Source: Solwaraspora sp. WMMA2056 (lineage in GTDB: Bacteria > Actinomycetota > Actinomycetes > Mycobacteriales > Micromonosporaceae). Taken from it: a stretch of DNA of 64,000 nucleotides. Within the stretch, counting starts at the first letter, position 1. Each line of letters starts with the position of its first letter. The notes under the pieces were generated by a model that saw only the letters and a program-made list of their open reading frames with translations, searched no databases and was not told where the DNA came from. The stretch lies in assembly GCF_030345095.1 (NCBI RefSeq), contig NZ_CP128360.1:2666001-2730000 (forward strand), written 5' to 3'. A program made the translations under genes and the position numbers. Shown piece after piece: positions 54,293 through 63,603 of the stretch.

Positions 54293-55666
54293 TCAGTGGG
54301 CTTTAGTGAGCGCACGGTTGGTAGTCCTGCCTTGCGGTAGGACGGTCCCGGTCTGATCCGCTTGAGCGGTGCCGGGTTCACGCTTCACGGCCACCTGCCC
54401 GCGTGCGCGGGTCTTCTGGTCGGCTCGACGTGCTGCCACCGGGCCACTCCCGGCGGTTGCCGCCGCAAGGGCGGCCAGGTTCACCGCGGCGTTGTGGTCA
54501 CGGTCGATGACCAGACCGCACGCCTCACACCGGTATTCACGCTCGGGCAGGGCCAGCTTGGTTTTCACCGTGCCACAGCCCGAGCAGGTCTTGCTGGACG
54601 GGTACCAGCGGTCGGCCACCACAAGCCGGCCGCCGTTCCATCCGGTCTTGTACGCCAACTGGCGGCGGATCTCCGCGAATCCGGCGTCGGCGACGTGCCG
54701 AGCCAACCGCCGGTTGCGCAGCATGCCGGTGAGGTTGAGGTCTTCCACCACAACGGTGCCGGACGTCGTGGCGAGTCGGGTGGTGAGCTTGTGCAGCCCG
54801 TCACGGCGCAGATGAGCGACCCGGGCGTGAGCACGACCGAGCCGGCTCGCGGCCCGTTCCCACCGCTTCGAGGGACGTCGTCCGGTACGCCGGTCCGGGC
54901 CCTGCTTGCGCGACAGCGTCCGGCCGAGCGCATGCATCCGTTGCCGCGCGGCCACGAGGTGGCGCGGGTTGTCGACCAACTCGCCGGTGGACAGCACCGC
55001 GAGATGCCGGATACCGACGTCCACACCAACCACCGAGCCGGGTCGGGCCGGGCTGCGTTCGGCGCGTTCGACCTCGACGGTGAACGACACATGCCACCGC
55101 CGGCCATCACGACGCACTGTCGCGGACATGATCCGGGCGGTGCCGGCTTCAATACGGCGGGCGAGCTTGCGGGCGGACTCGTGCAACTTCAACCGGCCCA
55201 GCCGGGGCAGCACCACATGCTTGCGGTCCGGTTCGACCCGGATCGCCCCGGTGGTGAACCGCACGCTGGGCGTGGTACGGCGGCGGGACTTGAACCGGGG
55301 GAAACCCGACGGCCGACCGGCGCGTTTCCCGCTGCGGGAATCAGCCCAGTTACTCAACCCGCGAGCGAGCGCGTCGAGGCCGGTGTTGAACGCCTCCTTC
55401 GACACCTCACCCCACCACGGCGCGACTTCGGGCTTCGCGGCGTTCCATGCCTTCCGAAGACCGGCCAGCGACCAGGACAGTGATGGCGTCAGCAACTCGT
55501 CTGGTACGCCGTAGGAGCGTTCGGCGATGCGCTGGCCCATGACCGCCTTGACCTTCGCGAGCGCCCAGTTGTGGGCGAGCCGGGCGGCCCCAGCGTGTGC
55601 AAGGACGTCGCGTTCCTGGAGCGGGGTGAGGTCGAGGGCGAACCGGTACGCCTGGATCGTTTTCAC
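54293..55666 (-). CDS. tnpB: RNA-guided endonuclease TnpB (IS607)
   Basis: A 457-residue TnpB. The OrfB N-terminal helix-turn-helix begins KTIQAYRFALDLTP. The RuvC residues are Asp216 (GVDVGIRHL), Glu308 (VVVEDLNLTGM) and the Asp of DRDHNAAVNLA near 388-390. The zinc ribbon is CSGC...CEAC (about 361-383). All are intact. TnpB proteins are nucleases guided by an RNA from the element's right end, promoting element retention. GTG at 55666 overlaps the tnpA stop (GTGA). The basic C-terminal tail (KTRARGQVAVKREPG) is normal. Confidence 0.95.
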   Translation of the reverse strand: MKTIQAYRFALDLTPLQERDVLAHAGAARLAHNWALAKVKAVMGQRIAERSYGVPDELLTPSLSWSLAGLRKAWNAAKPEVAPWWGEVSKEAFNTGLDALARGLSNWADSRSGKRAGRPSGFPRFKSRRRTTPSVRFTTGAIRVEPDRKHVVLPRLGRLKLHESARKLARRIEAGTARIMSATVRRDGRRWHVSFTVEVERAERSPARPGSVVGVDVGIRHLAVLSTGELVDNPRHLVAARQRMHALGRTLSRKQGPDRRTGRRPSKRWERAASRLGRAHARVAHLRRDGLHKLTTRLATTSGTVVVEDLNLTGMLRNRRLARHVADAGFAEIRRQLAYKTGWNGGRLVVADRWYPSSKTCSGCGTVKTKLALPEREYRCEACGLVIDRDHNAAVNLAALAAATAGSGPVAARRADQKTRARGQVAVKREPGTAQADQTGTVLPQGRTTNRALTKAH

Positions 55667-56244
55667 GCCGGGCCACTCCCGGTGGCGACTTCGACCGCCC
55701 GGCGGACACGGTTCGCGCCAGCGCGACGCCCGTACAGGCGGGCGCACAACGACGTCAGGATCTCCGTCACGTCGCGGACCAGATCATCGTCGACCTCAGC
55801 CGGGTCGACCACCAGCAGTCGGCGGCCCTGCGCGGCCAGCGCCGCCTCAACGTACTCGGCCCCGAACCGGGCGAACCGGTCCCGATGCTCAACCACGATC
55901 GTTGCCACCTTCGGGTCGCGCAGCAGCGCGAGGAACTTCTTGCGGTGCCCGTTCAACGCGGATCCAACCTCGGTCACCACCCGGTCGACGCCGAGTTTCT
56001 GCCCGGTGGCCCACACGGTGACCCGGGCGACTTGCCGGTCCAGGTCGGGTTTCTGATCGGCTGAGGACACCCGGGCGTACACCACGGTCTGCCCCGTCTC
56101 GGCCGACGTGCCGGTGACCGGCTCACCGACCATGATCAGTCGACCGATCCGGTAGGTGGGAACAGGCAGCGTCCCGGCTGCGTACTGTCGCCGAGCGGTG
56201 ATGTACGCGATGCCGGTCGACGCTGCCCACTCCTTGAGGTTCAC
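55663..56244 (-). CDS. tnpA: IS607-family serine recombinase
   Basis: A 193-residue transposase. Residues about 1-40 form a MerR-like helix-turn-helix (LKEWAASTGIAYITARRQYAAGTLP). The serine recombinase domain begins TVVYARVSSADQKPDLDRQV, with the nucleophile in RVSS near residue 59-60, and contains EHRDRFARFG with conserved arginines. The length and order are typical for IS607. GTG at 56244; TATGAT lies only 7 nt upstream, so the transcript may be nearly leaderless. Confidence 0.94.
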   Translation of the reverse strand: MNLKEWAASTGIAYITARRQYAAGTLPVPTYRIGRLIMVGEPVTGTSAETGQTVVYARVSSADQKPDLDRQVARVTVWATGQKLGVDRVVTEVGSALNGHRKKFLALLRDPKVATIVVEHRDRFARFGAEYVEAALAAQGRRLLVVDPAEVDDDLVRDVTEILTSLCARLYGRRAGANRVRRAVEVATGSGPA

Positions 56245-56296
56245 GCGAGCATCATAGCAGCTTCAAGAGCGCCATAGATGCCCGGAGCGCCAACAG

Positions 56297-57346
56297 TCAG
56301 CTACCCTCCTGCTCACCGGCCGACCCACGGGCGACGAACATCCGCCCGGCGGCGATCTGCGCCGAGATCCCGGAGGTCTGCAACGCGGCGGCCAACTGGC
56401 GGCGCAACTGCCTACCCACAGTGAACTGGCCCTCCGCGGTGGTCTTGGCGACCGTACGGATCACCGCGCCGTCGATCGTGATCTGTTCCACGCCGAGTAC
56501 GTCGGGCGGCTCGACGAAATGGTCGGCGAACTCACCGTCGGCGGCCACCCCCAGAGCGGCGGTACGCAGTACCGCGGTGGCCTGCTCCGGGTCGGCGAAG
56601 CCGATCGGCATGTCGACCACGACCATCGCCCAGCCCTGGCTCTTGTTGCCGACCCGGATGATCTCCCCGTTGCGGATGTACCAGAGCACGCCACGGGCGT
56701 CGCGGACCGTGGTGATCCGTAGGCCGACCGCCTCCACCACTCCGGTCGCCTCGCCGAGGTCGACCGTGTCACCCACCCCGTACTGATCCTCCAGCAGCAT
56801 GAACAGGCCGGAGAGCAGATCCTTCACCAGCGCCTGCGCCCCGAAGCCCAACGCGATGCCGGCGATGCCGGCGCTGGCCAGCAGCGGGGCGAGGTTGAAG
56901 CTCAGCTCGCCGAGGATCAGCAGGACAGCGAGGGAGAACACCACCGCGCTGACCATGCTGCGCAGCACCGACCCGATCGCCTCGGCCCGTTGCCGCCGTC
57001 GCTCCGGCATCGCCACCGGTCCGACCGGTGGCACCCGTTCGCGCAGCGGGCGCAGGATCGCCGGGCCGGACACCGTCGAGGTGCTGGTCACCAACCGCCG
57101 GATGGCCCGGTGCAGCAGGTACCGCAGCACCACCGCCGCGATCACGATCAACAGGATCCGGATCGGCTTGACCAGCAGCCAGAAACTCCCCTCGGCCAGC
57201 CAGGGCAGGCCGGTCCAGTCGAACACCTGGTTGCAGACCGGATCGTCCTGCGGGCACTCCGGGCTCACCGTCGGCGCGGGTGACTCCTGCGCCGACCAGG
57301 CCAGTGGCCCGGCGGCGTCAGCGGGTGGTAGCAGCTGCACGGTCAT
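56297..57346 (-). CDS. MscS-family mechanosensitive ion channel
   Basis: A 349-residue membrane protein. An N-terminal extracytoplasmic region (residues about 1-50) is followed by helices about 54-75 and 128-145 and then the pore helix with GIAGIALGFGAQALVKDLLSG, the MscS signature. The cytoplasmic beta domain contains DTVDLGEATGVVEAVGLRITTVRD and VRNGEII-like sequence. It opens under membrane tension to relieve osmotic shock. ATG 57346 is preferred over 57409. It lies immediately left of the IS607 tnpA promoter region, same direction. Confidence 0.92.
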   Translation of the reverse strand: MTVQLLPPADAAGPLAWSAQESPAPTVSPECPQDDPVCNQVFDWTGLPWLAEGSFWLLVKPIRILLIVIAAVVLRYLLHRAIRRLVTSTSTVSGPAILRPLRERVPPVGPVAMPERRRQRAEAIGSVLRSMVSAVVFSLAVLLILGELSFNLAPLLASAGIAGIALGFGAQALVKDLLSGLFMLLEDQYGVGDTVDLGEATGVVEAVGLRITTVRDARGVLWYIRNGEIIRVGNKSQGWAMVVVDMPIGFADPEQATAVLRTAALGVAADGEFADHFVEPPDVLGVEQITIDGAVIRTVAKTTAEGQFTVGRQLRRQLAAALQTSGISAQIAAGRMFVARGSAGEQEGS

Positions 57347-57607
57347 TTCGTACCGTACGTCGCCCACCGGTCGGCGGGCGGCCCACCCGGGCGGTGGAAC
57401 CGGACGCAACAGGTCATCGGCGCACCATCCGCCGACCGCACACGGGGTAGCGGCCGAATAGTACGTGCATTCGGGTCATCTATCGGGGACTATTGGCGCA
57501 CAGGTGTCGGCGTCACGCCGACGCAGGTCACGGTCCGATGGTCGGATCGTGTCGATTCACGTCGGGTGCCAGGAGCGGGTGGGAACACAACCGGGAGGGT
57601 GAGCGGG

Positions 57608-58144
57608 ATGCCTGACATACGACCCACGGTGGGCTCCGGTTCGTTGGTGCTCAATGCCACGTACGAGCCGCTGTGTGTCGTGTCGGTGCGTCGGGCCGCC
57701 ATTCTCGTGCTCTCCGCGAAGGCGGTCTGCGTCGCCGACGGCGAGGGCATGCTGCACAGCGCCCGGCAGCATCTGCCGGTGCCGTCGGTGGTGCGCCTGA
57801 CCCGGTACGTCCGGGTGCCGTACCGCACCCATGTCGGCCTGTCCCGGCGGGCGATCTTCGCCCGCGACGGCGGGCGCTGCGGCTACTGCCGGGGCCCGGC
57901 GGAGACCATCGACCACGTCTTCCCCCGCAGCCGGGGCGGCCGGCACGTCTGGGAGAACGTGGTCGCCGCCTGTGCCCGCTGCAACCACACCAAGGGTGAC
58001 CGGACACCGGCGGAGCTGGGCTGGCGGCTGCAGACCGCGCCGGCGGCGCCGAAGGGTACGGCCTGGCGGGTGCTCGGACACCGGGCGCCCGATCCACGGT
58101 GGGCCGACTGGCTGGACCTGCCCGAGGTCGAAGCCGCTGCCTGA
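57608..58144 (+). CDS. HNH endonuclease-family protein
   Basis: A 178-residue protein. The N-terminal half contains LVLNATYEPLCVVS and RYVRVPYRTHVGLSRRAIFARDG, the usual actinobacterial pattern. The HNH site comprises CGYC, IDHVFPRSRGG and CxxCNHTKGD (about residues 94-142). The zinc Cys pairs and catalytic His are all present. ATG at 57608 has GGGAGG 9 nt upstream. Housekeeping proteins of this type are widespread in actinomycetes, but their role is unclear. The gap 57347-57607 is non-coding and holds the promoters of this gene and of the divergent MscS gene. Confidence 0.92.
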   Translation: MPDIRPTVGSGSLVLNATYEPLCVVSVRRAAILVLSAKAVCVADGEGMLHSARQHLPVPSVVRLTRYVRVPYRTHVGLSRRAIFARDGGRCGYCRGPAETIDHVFPRSRGGRHVWENVVAACARCNHTKGDRTPAELGWRLQTAPAAPKGTAWRVLGHRAPDPRWADWLDLPEVEAAA

Positions 58145-58155
58145 ACCGGGCCGGC

Positions 58156-59166
58156 TCAGCCGCCCTCGGCGTCGACCAGGGAGGCGAAGACGACCACGTT
58201 GTCCGCGTACCCGGTGGAGCCACCCACCCACTGGCCGCCGCAGGTGATCAGGCGCAGGCCCGCGCGGCTGTAGTCGGCGTACACCCGCTCGGCCGGCAGG
58301 GACGACTTGTCGAACCGTTCCACCGAGTTGACCTCGAAGACCGCCACCGAGCCGTCCATCCGCCGGATCTGGATCTTCGCACCCGGCTGCAGCGTGCTCG
58401 CCTGGTAGAACACCGACGGCCCGGTGGTGGTGTCGACGTGTCCGACGATCACCGCCGGGCCGTTCTCGCCCGGCGTCGGGCTCGCCACGTACCAGCCGGC
58501 CTCGTTGTGCCGGTTCAGCTCCGGTACGGCGATCGTGCCGTCGTCGGCCAACCCGACGTCGTGCACCGCCGCCTGCAGCCGCAGCGACGGAATGGTCAGG
58601 CTGACCGGGTCACTGGCCGCCATCGGCGGGTGTTCCCGGCTGACGTGGCGCTCCCCGCCCGGCAGCCACCGCGCCAGCGGCGTGCCGGTGACCCGTTCGA
58701 AGCCGAACCCGGCGACGAACACCCCGACGACGATCAGCACCAGGGCCACCGGGCGCAACCGGGGCGTACCTGATCGGGCCCGCCCGGCGGCACCCGCGAC
58801 CTGCCCGACACCGGCCCGACCGCGCCGGCGACCCCACGGCCAGCCCCGGTGGGCGCCGGAGCCGCGCCGCCGGGCCGGTGCGGACCGGTCGGCCGCCCGG
58901 GAGCGGCCCGGCGGGCCGGTGGGCTGCGAGGCCGCTACGGCGGCCACCCCGCGCACCGGTGCCCGGGCGATGCCCCGGGCGGTACCCGGGATCGCCGGCA
59001 GTGGCACCACCGGACCGTCGGCATCCGAGGCCGGCCTGGGCCGGCCGTAGGTGCTCACCCGTGGCGTGACCGTGTGCGCGGTGGTCCCGGCTGTGCCGAT
59101 CTGAGCCAGCACCGACACCAGAGCGCCGTACAGCCGGTCCTGCGACGGTGCGCGACGGGCGGCCAT
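58156..59166 (-). CDS. class F sortase
   Basis: A 336-residue transpeptidase. A long, Arg/Pro/Ala-rich N-terminus (about 1-130) precedes one membrane helix (RPVALVLIVVGVFVAGFGFE, about 138-157) and the sortase domain. The catalytic His is in IVGHVDTTTG, the Cys in LITCGGQWVG, and the conserved Arg is probably in the preceding strand or the C-terminal loop. The unusually long cytoplasmic tail may be over-annotated, but no better start was found. It sits 15 bp downstream of the putative substrate gene in the same direction. Confidence 0.88.
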   Translation of the reverse strand: MAARRAPSQDRLYGALVSVLAQIGTAGTTAHTVTPRVSTYGRPRPASDADGPVVPLPAIPGTARGIARAPVRGVAAVAASQPTGPPGRSRAADRSAPARRRGSGAHRGWPWGRRRGRAGVGQVAGAAGRARSGTPRLRPVALVLIVVGVFVAGFGFERVTGTPLARWLPGGERHVSREHPPMAASDPVSLTIPSLRLQAAVHDVGLADDGTIAVPELNRHNEAGWYVASPTPGENGPAVIVGHVDTTTGPSVFYQASTLQPGAKIQIRRMDGSVAVFEVNSVERFDKSSLPAERVYADYSRAGLRLITCGGQWVGGSTGYADNVVVFASLVDAEGG

Positions 59167-59181
59167 CTGGCCGTCGGCGGG

Positions 59182-59709
59182 TCAGGCGCCGGAGTCGGCG
59201 CGGCGGCGGCGCATGGCGAGCAACCCGATGCCCACCCCCAGCCCGACCGCGGCGATCCCACCGGTCAGCAGGGCCGAGCCGCCGGCTCCGGTACCGGCCG
59301 AGGCGGTGCCGCCCCCGCCGGCGTCCGGCCCCCGGGTCGGATGGGCGGTACCGGTCACGGTGAGCGTGGTGGTCGCCGTGTTGCCGTTCTGGCACTGCAG
59401 GTCGACCGGGTAGCGCCCCGGCCGTTTGCTGCCGGGCACCGTCACCTGGCCGGTGAGCAGACCCTGGTCGGGCGTGACGATCACCCGGCCGAAGGCGTCC
59501 GACTCGACGGTCGCCTGGCTGTTGTTGTCGTCGCCGCAGCTGGCCCGGATCGTCAACCTCTCACCGGCCTGCACCGTGCTCGGCTCGGCCTCCACGTACG
59601 TGCTACCGGCGTAGGCCGGTGTCGCCGTCGCCAGGACCGTCGCGATGCCGATCAGCACGGCCATGGCCAGGCTGGCGAGCGTCCGGACCGGTTGCCTCGA
59701 TTCCCGCAT
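59182..59709 (-). CDS. secreted, membrane-anchored surface protein, sortase partner
   Basis: A 175-residue protein: a signal peptide ending near ATPAYA at residue 34, an Ig-like beta domain (35-120; a Cys pair at ASCGDD and LQCQNG may form a disulphide), a Gly/Thr-rich linker, a C-terminal helix (GGIAAVGLGVGIGLLAM) and a basic RRRR tail. The layout is that of a sortase substrate, but no clear LPxTG is present. It lies upstream of, and is co-transcribed with, the class F sortase, suggesting a functional pair (inference). ATG at 59709. Confidence 0.85.
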   Translation of the reverse strand: MRESRQPVRTLASLAMAVLIGIATVLATATPAYAGSTYVEAEPSTVQAGERLTIRASCGDDNNSQATVESDAFGRVIVTPDQGLLTGQVTVPGSKRPGRYPVDLQCQNGNTATTTLTVTGTAHPTRGPDAGGGGTASAGTGAGGSALLTGGIAAVGLGVGIGLLAMRRRRADSGA

Positions 59710-59834
59710 GATCCCCTCCCGAGCTCACCGGTCGGACTTCCCACCACGGCCACCGGCACGCCGTACCGACCGGGTGAACCCCGCCGCACCACCCAGGTGC
59801 GTCCGGTGCGCGGGTGGCCTGCCAGGATCGACCC

Positions 59835-61343
59835 ATGCCGCAGATCCATGAGTTGAGCGCGGTGGAGCAGGCGGCCGCGGTCCGCCGGGGCGAACTGCGC
59901 AGCATCGACCTCGTCGAGCACTACCTGACCCGGATCGCCGCGCACTCCGACACCGTCGGCGCCTTCGTCACGGTCACCCCGGACGCCGCCCGCGCGCAGG
60001 CCAGGGCACTCGACGAGGTCCCGTTCGCCGGCCGCGAGCGGCGGCACCCCGGCCCGCTGTACGGCGTACCGGTGGCGATCAAGGACCTCACGCTGACCGC
60101 CGGGGTGCGGACCACCTTCGGCTCGGCCGCGTTCGTCGACCACGTACCGAGCGTCGACGCCGACGTGGTGCGGCTGCTGCGCGCCGCCGGCACCGTCAGC
60201 CTCGGCAAGACCAGCGCCGCCGAGCTGGGCTGCTCCCTCTACACCGAGGGCGAGGTCGCCCCGCCCGCGCGCAACCCGTGGGATCTGACCTGCACCGCCG
60301 GCGGCTCCAGCGGGGGTGCCGCTGCTGCGGTCGCCGCCGGGTTGGTCCCGTTCGCGCAGGGCTCCGACGGCGGCGGCTCCAACCGGATCCCGGCCGCGCT
60401 CTGCGGCCTGGTCGGCTACAAACCGACCCGGGGGCTGGTCTCCGGTGGGCCCCTCGGCGCCGGCGGGTTCGGGCTGCCCAGCCACGGGCCGATCGCCCGG
60501 ACGGTGACCGACGCCGCCGCGCTGCTCGACGCCATGGCGGTGCCGGTGCCCGGCGAGCCGTACCTGCCACCCGCCGCGCCGGCCGGCGGGTACCTGGCCG
60601 CCGCTCGGGCCGCCGATCCCGGTCGGCTGCGGATCGGCCGGTTCACCACCCCGATGCTCGCCGACGAACCGGTGCACCCCGACTGTGTGGCGGCGGTGGA
60701 CACGGCGGCGGCGCTGCTCGCCGACGCCGGCCACGACGTGGTCGAGGTCCCGGCACCGCTCGGGCCGCAACTGTGGCCGCTGTTCGAGACCATCTGGTAC
60801 GTCCTGGCGCTGTCCCCGGTGCCGCCACAGCGGCAGAACCAGCTGCTGCCACTGACCCGGCTGCTGCGCGAGCGCGGTCAGGCGATCAGCGCGGCGACGC
60901 TGGTCACCACGCTGAGTGAGCTGCAGGTCCAGGTACGCCGGGCGATGCACGCCGTCGCCGGGCTGGACCTGCTGTTGTGCCCGACGCTGAGTCGGCCACA
61001 GGCACCGGTCGGCTGGTTCACCGAAACGGGTGACCCGGCGGAGGATTTCGACCGGCAGCGGCGCTTCTCGCCGTACTGTGCGGTGTTCAACGTCACCGGG
61101 CAACCGTCGGTGTCCGTTCCGGTGGCGGACAGTGCTGCCGGTGCGCCGGTCGGCGTCCTGCTGACCGGGCAGGCCGGTGCGGACGCCACGGTGCTGGCCG
61201 CCGCCGCCCAACTTGAGCAGCGGGCCGGCCGGACCGGGCGGCACCCGGAGATCTGGTGGGCCGACGGCTCCGCTACCGTGAAGGCGTCTGAGCCGCAACG
61301 GGCTGGCGGCGCGGCCACGTCCAGGACTTCTGACATCCGCTGA
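59835..61343 (+). CDS. amidase-signature hydrolase
   Basis: A 502-residue amidase-signature enzyme. The Ser-cisSer-Lys triad is visible as Lys in VAIKDL near residue 78, the cis-Ser in TAGGSSGG (about 153) and the nucleophile Ser in [17 protein letters not shown] (about 177). Related to Asp/Glu-tRNA amidotransferase subunit A, but no GatC or GatB gene is nearby, so a small amide hydrolase is more likely. ATG 59835 is preferred; a start at 59814 would add 7 residues. Confidence 0.92.
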   Translation: MPQIHELSAVEQAAAVRRGELRSIDLVEHYLTRIAAHSDTVGAFVTVTPDAARAQARALDEVPFAGRERRHPGPLYGVPVAIKDLTLTAGVRTTFGSAAFVDHVPSVDADVVRLLRAAGTVSLGKTSAAELGCSLYTEGEVAPPARNPWDLTCTAGGSSGGAAAAVAAGLVPFAQGSDGGGSNRIPAALCGLVGYKPTRGLVSGGPLGAGGFGLPSHGPIARTVTDAAALLDAMAVPVPGEPYLPPAAPAGGYLAAARAADPGRLRIGRFTTPMLADEPVHPDCVAAVDTAAALLADAGHDVVEVPAPLGPQLWPLFETIWYVLALSPVPPQRQNQLLPLTRLLRERGQAISAATLVTTLSELQVQVRRAMHAVAGLDLLLCPTLSRPQAPVGWFTETGDPAEDFDRQRRFSPYCAVFNVTGQPSVSVPVADSAAGAPVGVLLTGQAGADATVLAAAAQLEQRAGRTGRHPEIWWADGSATVKASEPQRAGGAATSRTSDIR

Positions 61344-61375
61344 GTCCCTTGAACCGATGCCGGGGGGCGTTGAGA

Positions 61376-61666
61376 TTGTCTGTAACCCACACGGTGCTGT
61401 ACTTCGTCGTCATCCCAGCGGTCGTCGTACTCGTGGTGGCCGCTCTGGCGCTGGTCGGCGGGCGCGGTGGGGCGGACCGCCGCTACCGTCCGGGCCGACC
61501 GTTCGAGTTCAGCCCGGTCTGGTACGTCGCCGCCGGCGACAGGTCCGCAGGGGTCCAGGCGGCGGAGCTGCCGGCCGGTACGGAACCGGCGGCGATCGAG
61601 TCCGCTGAGGCCGGTTCCGGGCAGTCCCGGCCGGGTGTGACGGGAGGCGCAAGTGACCGTTGGTGA
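61376..61666 (+). CDS. small membrane protein upstream of DUF5130 gene
   Basis: A 96-residue protein with one N-terminal helix (TVLYFVVIPAVVVLVVAALALVGG) and a hydrophilic C-terminal tail. TTG at 61376 has GGGGGG about 9 nt upstream and gives a short, conserved-looking N-terminus (SVTHTVLYF); TTG 61349 would be longer. It overlaps the DUF5130 gene by 14 bp, so translation is coupled. The family is not known by name. Confidence 0.75.
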   Translation: MSVTHTVLYFVVIPAVVVLVVAALALVGGRGGADRRYRPGRPFEFSPVWYVAAGDRSAGVQAAELPAGTEPAAIESAEAGSGQSRPGVTGGASDRW

Positions 61667-62072
61667 GCAGGTGCACGAGCAGTCGAGTGACGCCACCCGC
61701 CGGGCCGCGACCATGCCGGGGCCGTTCAACACCCGGCAGCTGCTCCGCCTCGACGAGGCATTGCGGCTGGCGGACTCGGCGACCGGCCTGGCGTTCAGCA
61801 TCTACGTCGGCGAGATCGAGGAGCCGTCCCGGGAGTACGCGGTGACCCTGCACCGGCAGCTCACCGACCCGGACGCCTCGGTGCTCATCGCCGTGTCGCC
61901 GAACCAGCGGCTGCTGGAGATCGTGACCGGCGCGCAGGCGCGCCGGCGGATCCCGGACCGCGACGCCAAGCTCGCCGCGCTGTCCATGGTGGCCTCCTTC
62001 GGCGGCGGCGACCTGGCCGGCGGCCTGGTCAGCGGCATCGACCAGTTGGCCTCGCGCGCCGGCAAGATCTGA
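61653..62072 (+). CDS. DUF5130-family protein
   Basis: A 139-residue protein matching actinobacterial DUF5130 (TPM-like): GPFNTRQLLRLDEALRLADSATGLAFSIYVGE, then RRIPDRDAKLAALSM. Function is unknown, and there is no membrane segment. GTG at 61653 overlaps the small membrane-protein gene by 14 bp. Confidence 0.88.
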   Translation: MTVGEQVHEQSSDATRRAATMPGPFNTRQLLRLDEALRLADSATGLAFSIYVGEIEEPSREYAVTLHRQLTDPDASVLIAVSPNQRLLEIVTGAQARRRIPDRDAKLAALSMVASFGGGDLAGGLVSGIDQLASRAGKI

Positions 62073-62091
62073 TCGGTCCGCTTCGTGCCGG

Positions 62092-63126
62092 TCAGGGCAC
62101 CAGCACGGCCCGACCGTGGATCTTGCCCTCACGCAACTGCTGGTACGCCTGGACCGTCTCGGTCAGCGGGAACGTCTGCACCTCGGCGCGGAGCAGACCC
62201 TGCCGGGCGAGCGCGATCACCTCGGCCAGTTCGGCTCGGGTGCCCCAGAACGGGACGATCACGTCGGTCTCGAACGGCACTGGCGGCGGGCCTTCCGCGG
62301 TCGGTGTGACGGGCAGCGTACCGCCGCCGAGGCCGACGAGAGTGAGCTGCCCGCCGGTGGCGACGACCTGACGGGCCGTGTCGAGGGTTGCCTCGCCGCA
62401 GACGAAGTCGAGGACCACCTCGGCACCGTCCGGTGCCGGACCGGTCAGTTCGCGGATCTGCTCGACCGCCGCCGGCCCGGCCTGCACGGTGTGGTGCGCG
62501 CCCATCTGTTTGGCCAGCCGTAGCGCGGTGTCCCTGGTGTCCACCGCGATGATCGTCGCGGCGGTGGTCGCCGCGAGGATCTGTACGGCCATGTGACCGA
62601 GACCACCGATGCCGATGACCACGCAGCAGGTGCCGGGTCGGAGCGCGTCGCGGCTCAGTGAGATCGCGTGGTACGGGGTGAGCCCGGCGTCGGTCAACGG
62701 CGCCGCCTGCACCGGGTCAAGCCCGCCCAGCGGCAGCAGCCGGTCCGCCGGCACCACCACGTGGTCGGCCAGGCCGCCGTCGCGGCTGAGGCCGACGCCG
62801 CCGACCGGTACGGTGCGGCACTGGTTCTCCCGCCCGCGCAGGCAGGCCCGGCAGCGCCCGCAGCCGAGGATTCCGTACACCGCCACGGCGTCCCCGTCGG
62901 ACCATCCGCTCACCCCTGGGCCGAGCTGAGCGACCCGGCCGGCGATCTCATGGCCAAGGGTCATCGGGGTGGGGAAGACCCCGGCGGGCGCGTCGAGGAT
63001 GTGCAGGTCCGAGTGGCAAGCGCCGACGGCCGCCGTGGTCAGCAGCACCTCGCCGGGACCGGGGGTCGGGGTGGGCACCTCGACGAGTTCGAGGGTGCCC
63101 GGCGCGGTGAGTTGGATGGCACGCAT
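62092..63126 (-). CDS. zinc-dependent NAD(P) alcohol dehydrogenase
   Basis: A 344-residue medium-chain dehydrogenase. Zinc catalytic residues: Cys37 in GACHSDLH and the His-Glu in GHEIAG near 59-60. Structural zinc Cys set CGRCRACLRGRENQC near 89-103. The Rossmann signature GIGGLGHMAVQ lies near 172-183. Resembles alcohol or aldehyde reductases, but the substrate is not evident. ATG at 63126. No convincing gene lies upstream until 63604. Confidence 0.93.
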   Translation of the reverse strand: MRAIQLTAPGTLELVEVPTPTPGPGEVLLTTAAVGACHSDLHILDAPAGVFPTPMTLGHEIAGRVAQLGPGVSGWSDGDAVAVYGILGCGRCRACLRGRENQCRTVPVGGVGLSRDGGLADHVVVPADRLLPLGGLDPVQAAPLTDAGLTPYHAISLSRDALRPGTCCVVIGIGGLGHMAVQILAATTAATIIAVDTRDTALRLAKQMGAHHTVQAGPAAVEQIRELTGPAPDGAEVVLDFVCGEATLDTARQVVATGGQLTLVGLGGGTLPVTPTAEGPPPVPFETDVIVPFWGTRAELAEVIALARQGLLRAEVQTFPLTETVQAYQQLREGKIHGRAVLVP

Positions 63127-63603
63127 GCCTTCAGCGTCGGCCCTGCCCGCCGGCCCCGTCCGGCGAACCGCCCCGGATCACCCGCTGCGGCTGAGTCGCC
63201 CCGTCCCGCGTCGCGCCGAAATGGATGCCGCCGTACCGACCTTGATCGGCGAAGTCGGGTCTTCTACGAGACGCGGTCCGTCGCGCCAAGGTAATAGCGG
63301 ACGGCGGTCGTCAGGGCCGTGAGGGTCGGGTAGGTGAGCTGGCCGGCCGGTCCGGCGACTGACGCCGGTCGAGCGACCGCACCCGGGAGAGGTCGATGAC
63401 AGCGGCGCTCGGCCAGTCCTGCCGGCTGAGCGGCACGAGGAAAGCAGGTGCGGGGTCGGGCGCGGTCCGTTCGCGCCTGCTCGGCGGTCGATCCGAGGGT
63501 CAGGCGTCGCGCTGCGCAAATGGTCGCTGCACACCCGACTGGGTGCCACAGTTGGTGCGCAGACAGCCGGCCGTGATCGGATCTGTCGTCGGATGATCGT
63601 CGG
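63127..63603. other. 477-bp stretch without a recognised gene
   Basis: Short frames on both strands (for example 63178-63549 leftward and 63396-63596 rightward) have no good ribosome site and no recognisable protein family. The region must contain the ADH promoter. A decayed gene is possible. Confidence 0.4.

Larger units (their letters stand above)
54293..56250 (-). mobile_element. IS607-family insertion sequence (tnpA + tnpB)
   Basis: Two overlapping genes, a serine recombinase with a MerR-like N-terminal helix-turn-helix and a TnpB nuclease, in the gene order and orientation of IS607. Both appear full-length with active-site residues present. It lies between MFS and MscS genes without disrupting either. 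The boundaries given are gene-based; true ends are unresolved. IS607 inserts with little target specificity and does not make target-site duplications, so ends cannot be found from flanking repeats. Confidence 0.88.

Noticed and set aside
63178-63549. 123-residue leftward frame
   Set aside because: No ribosome site, no family and unusual composition.
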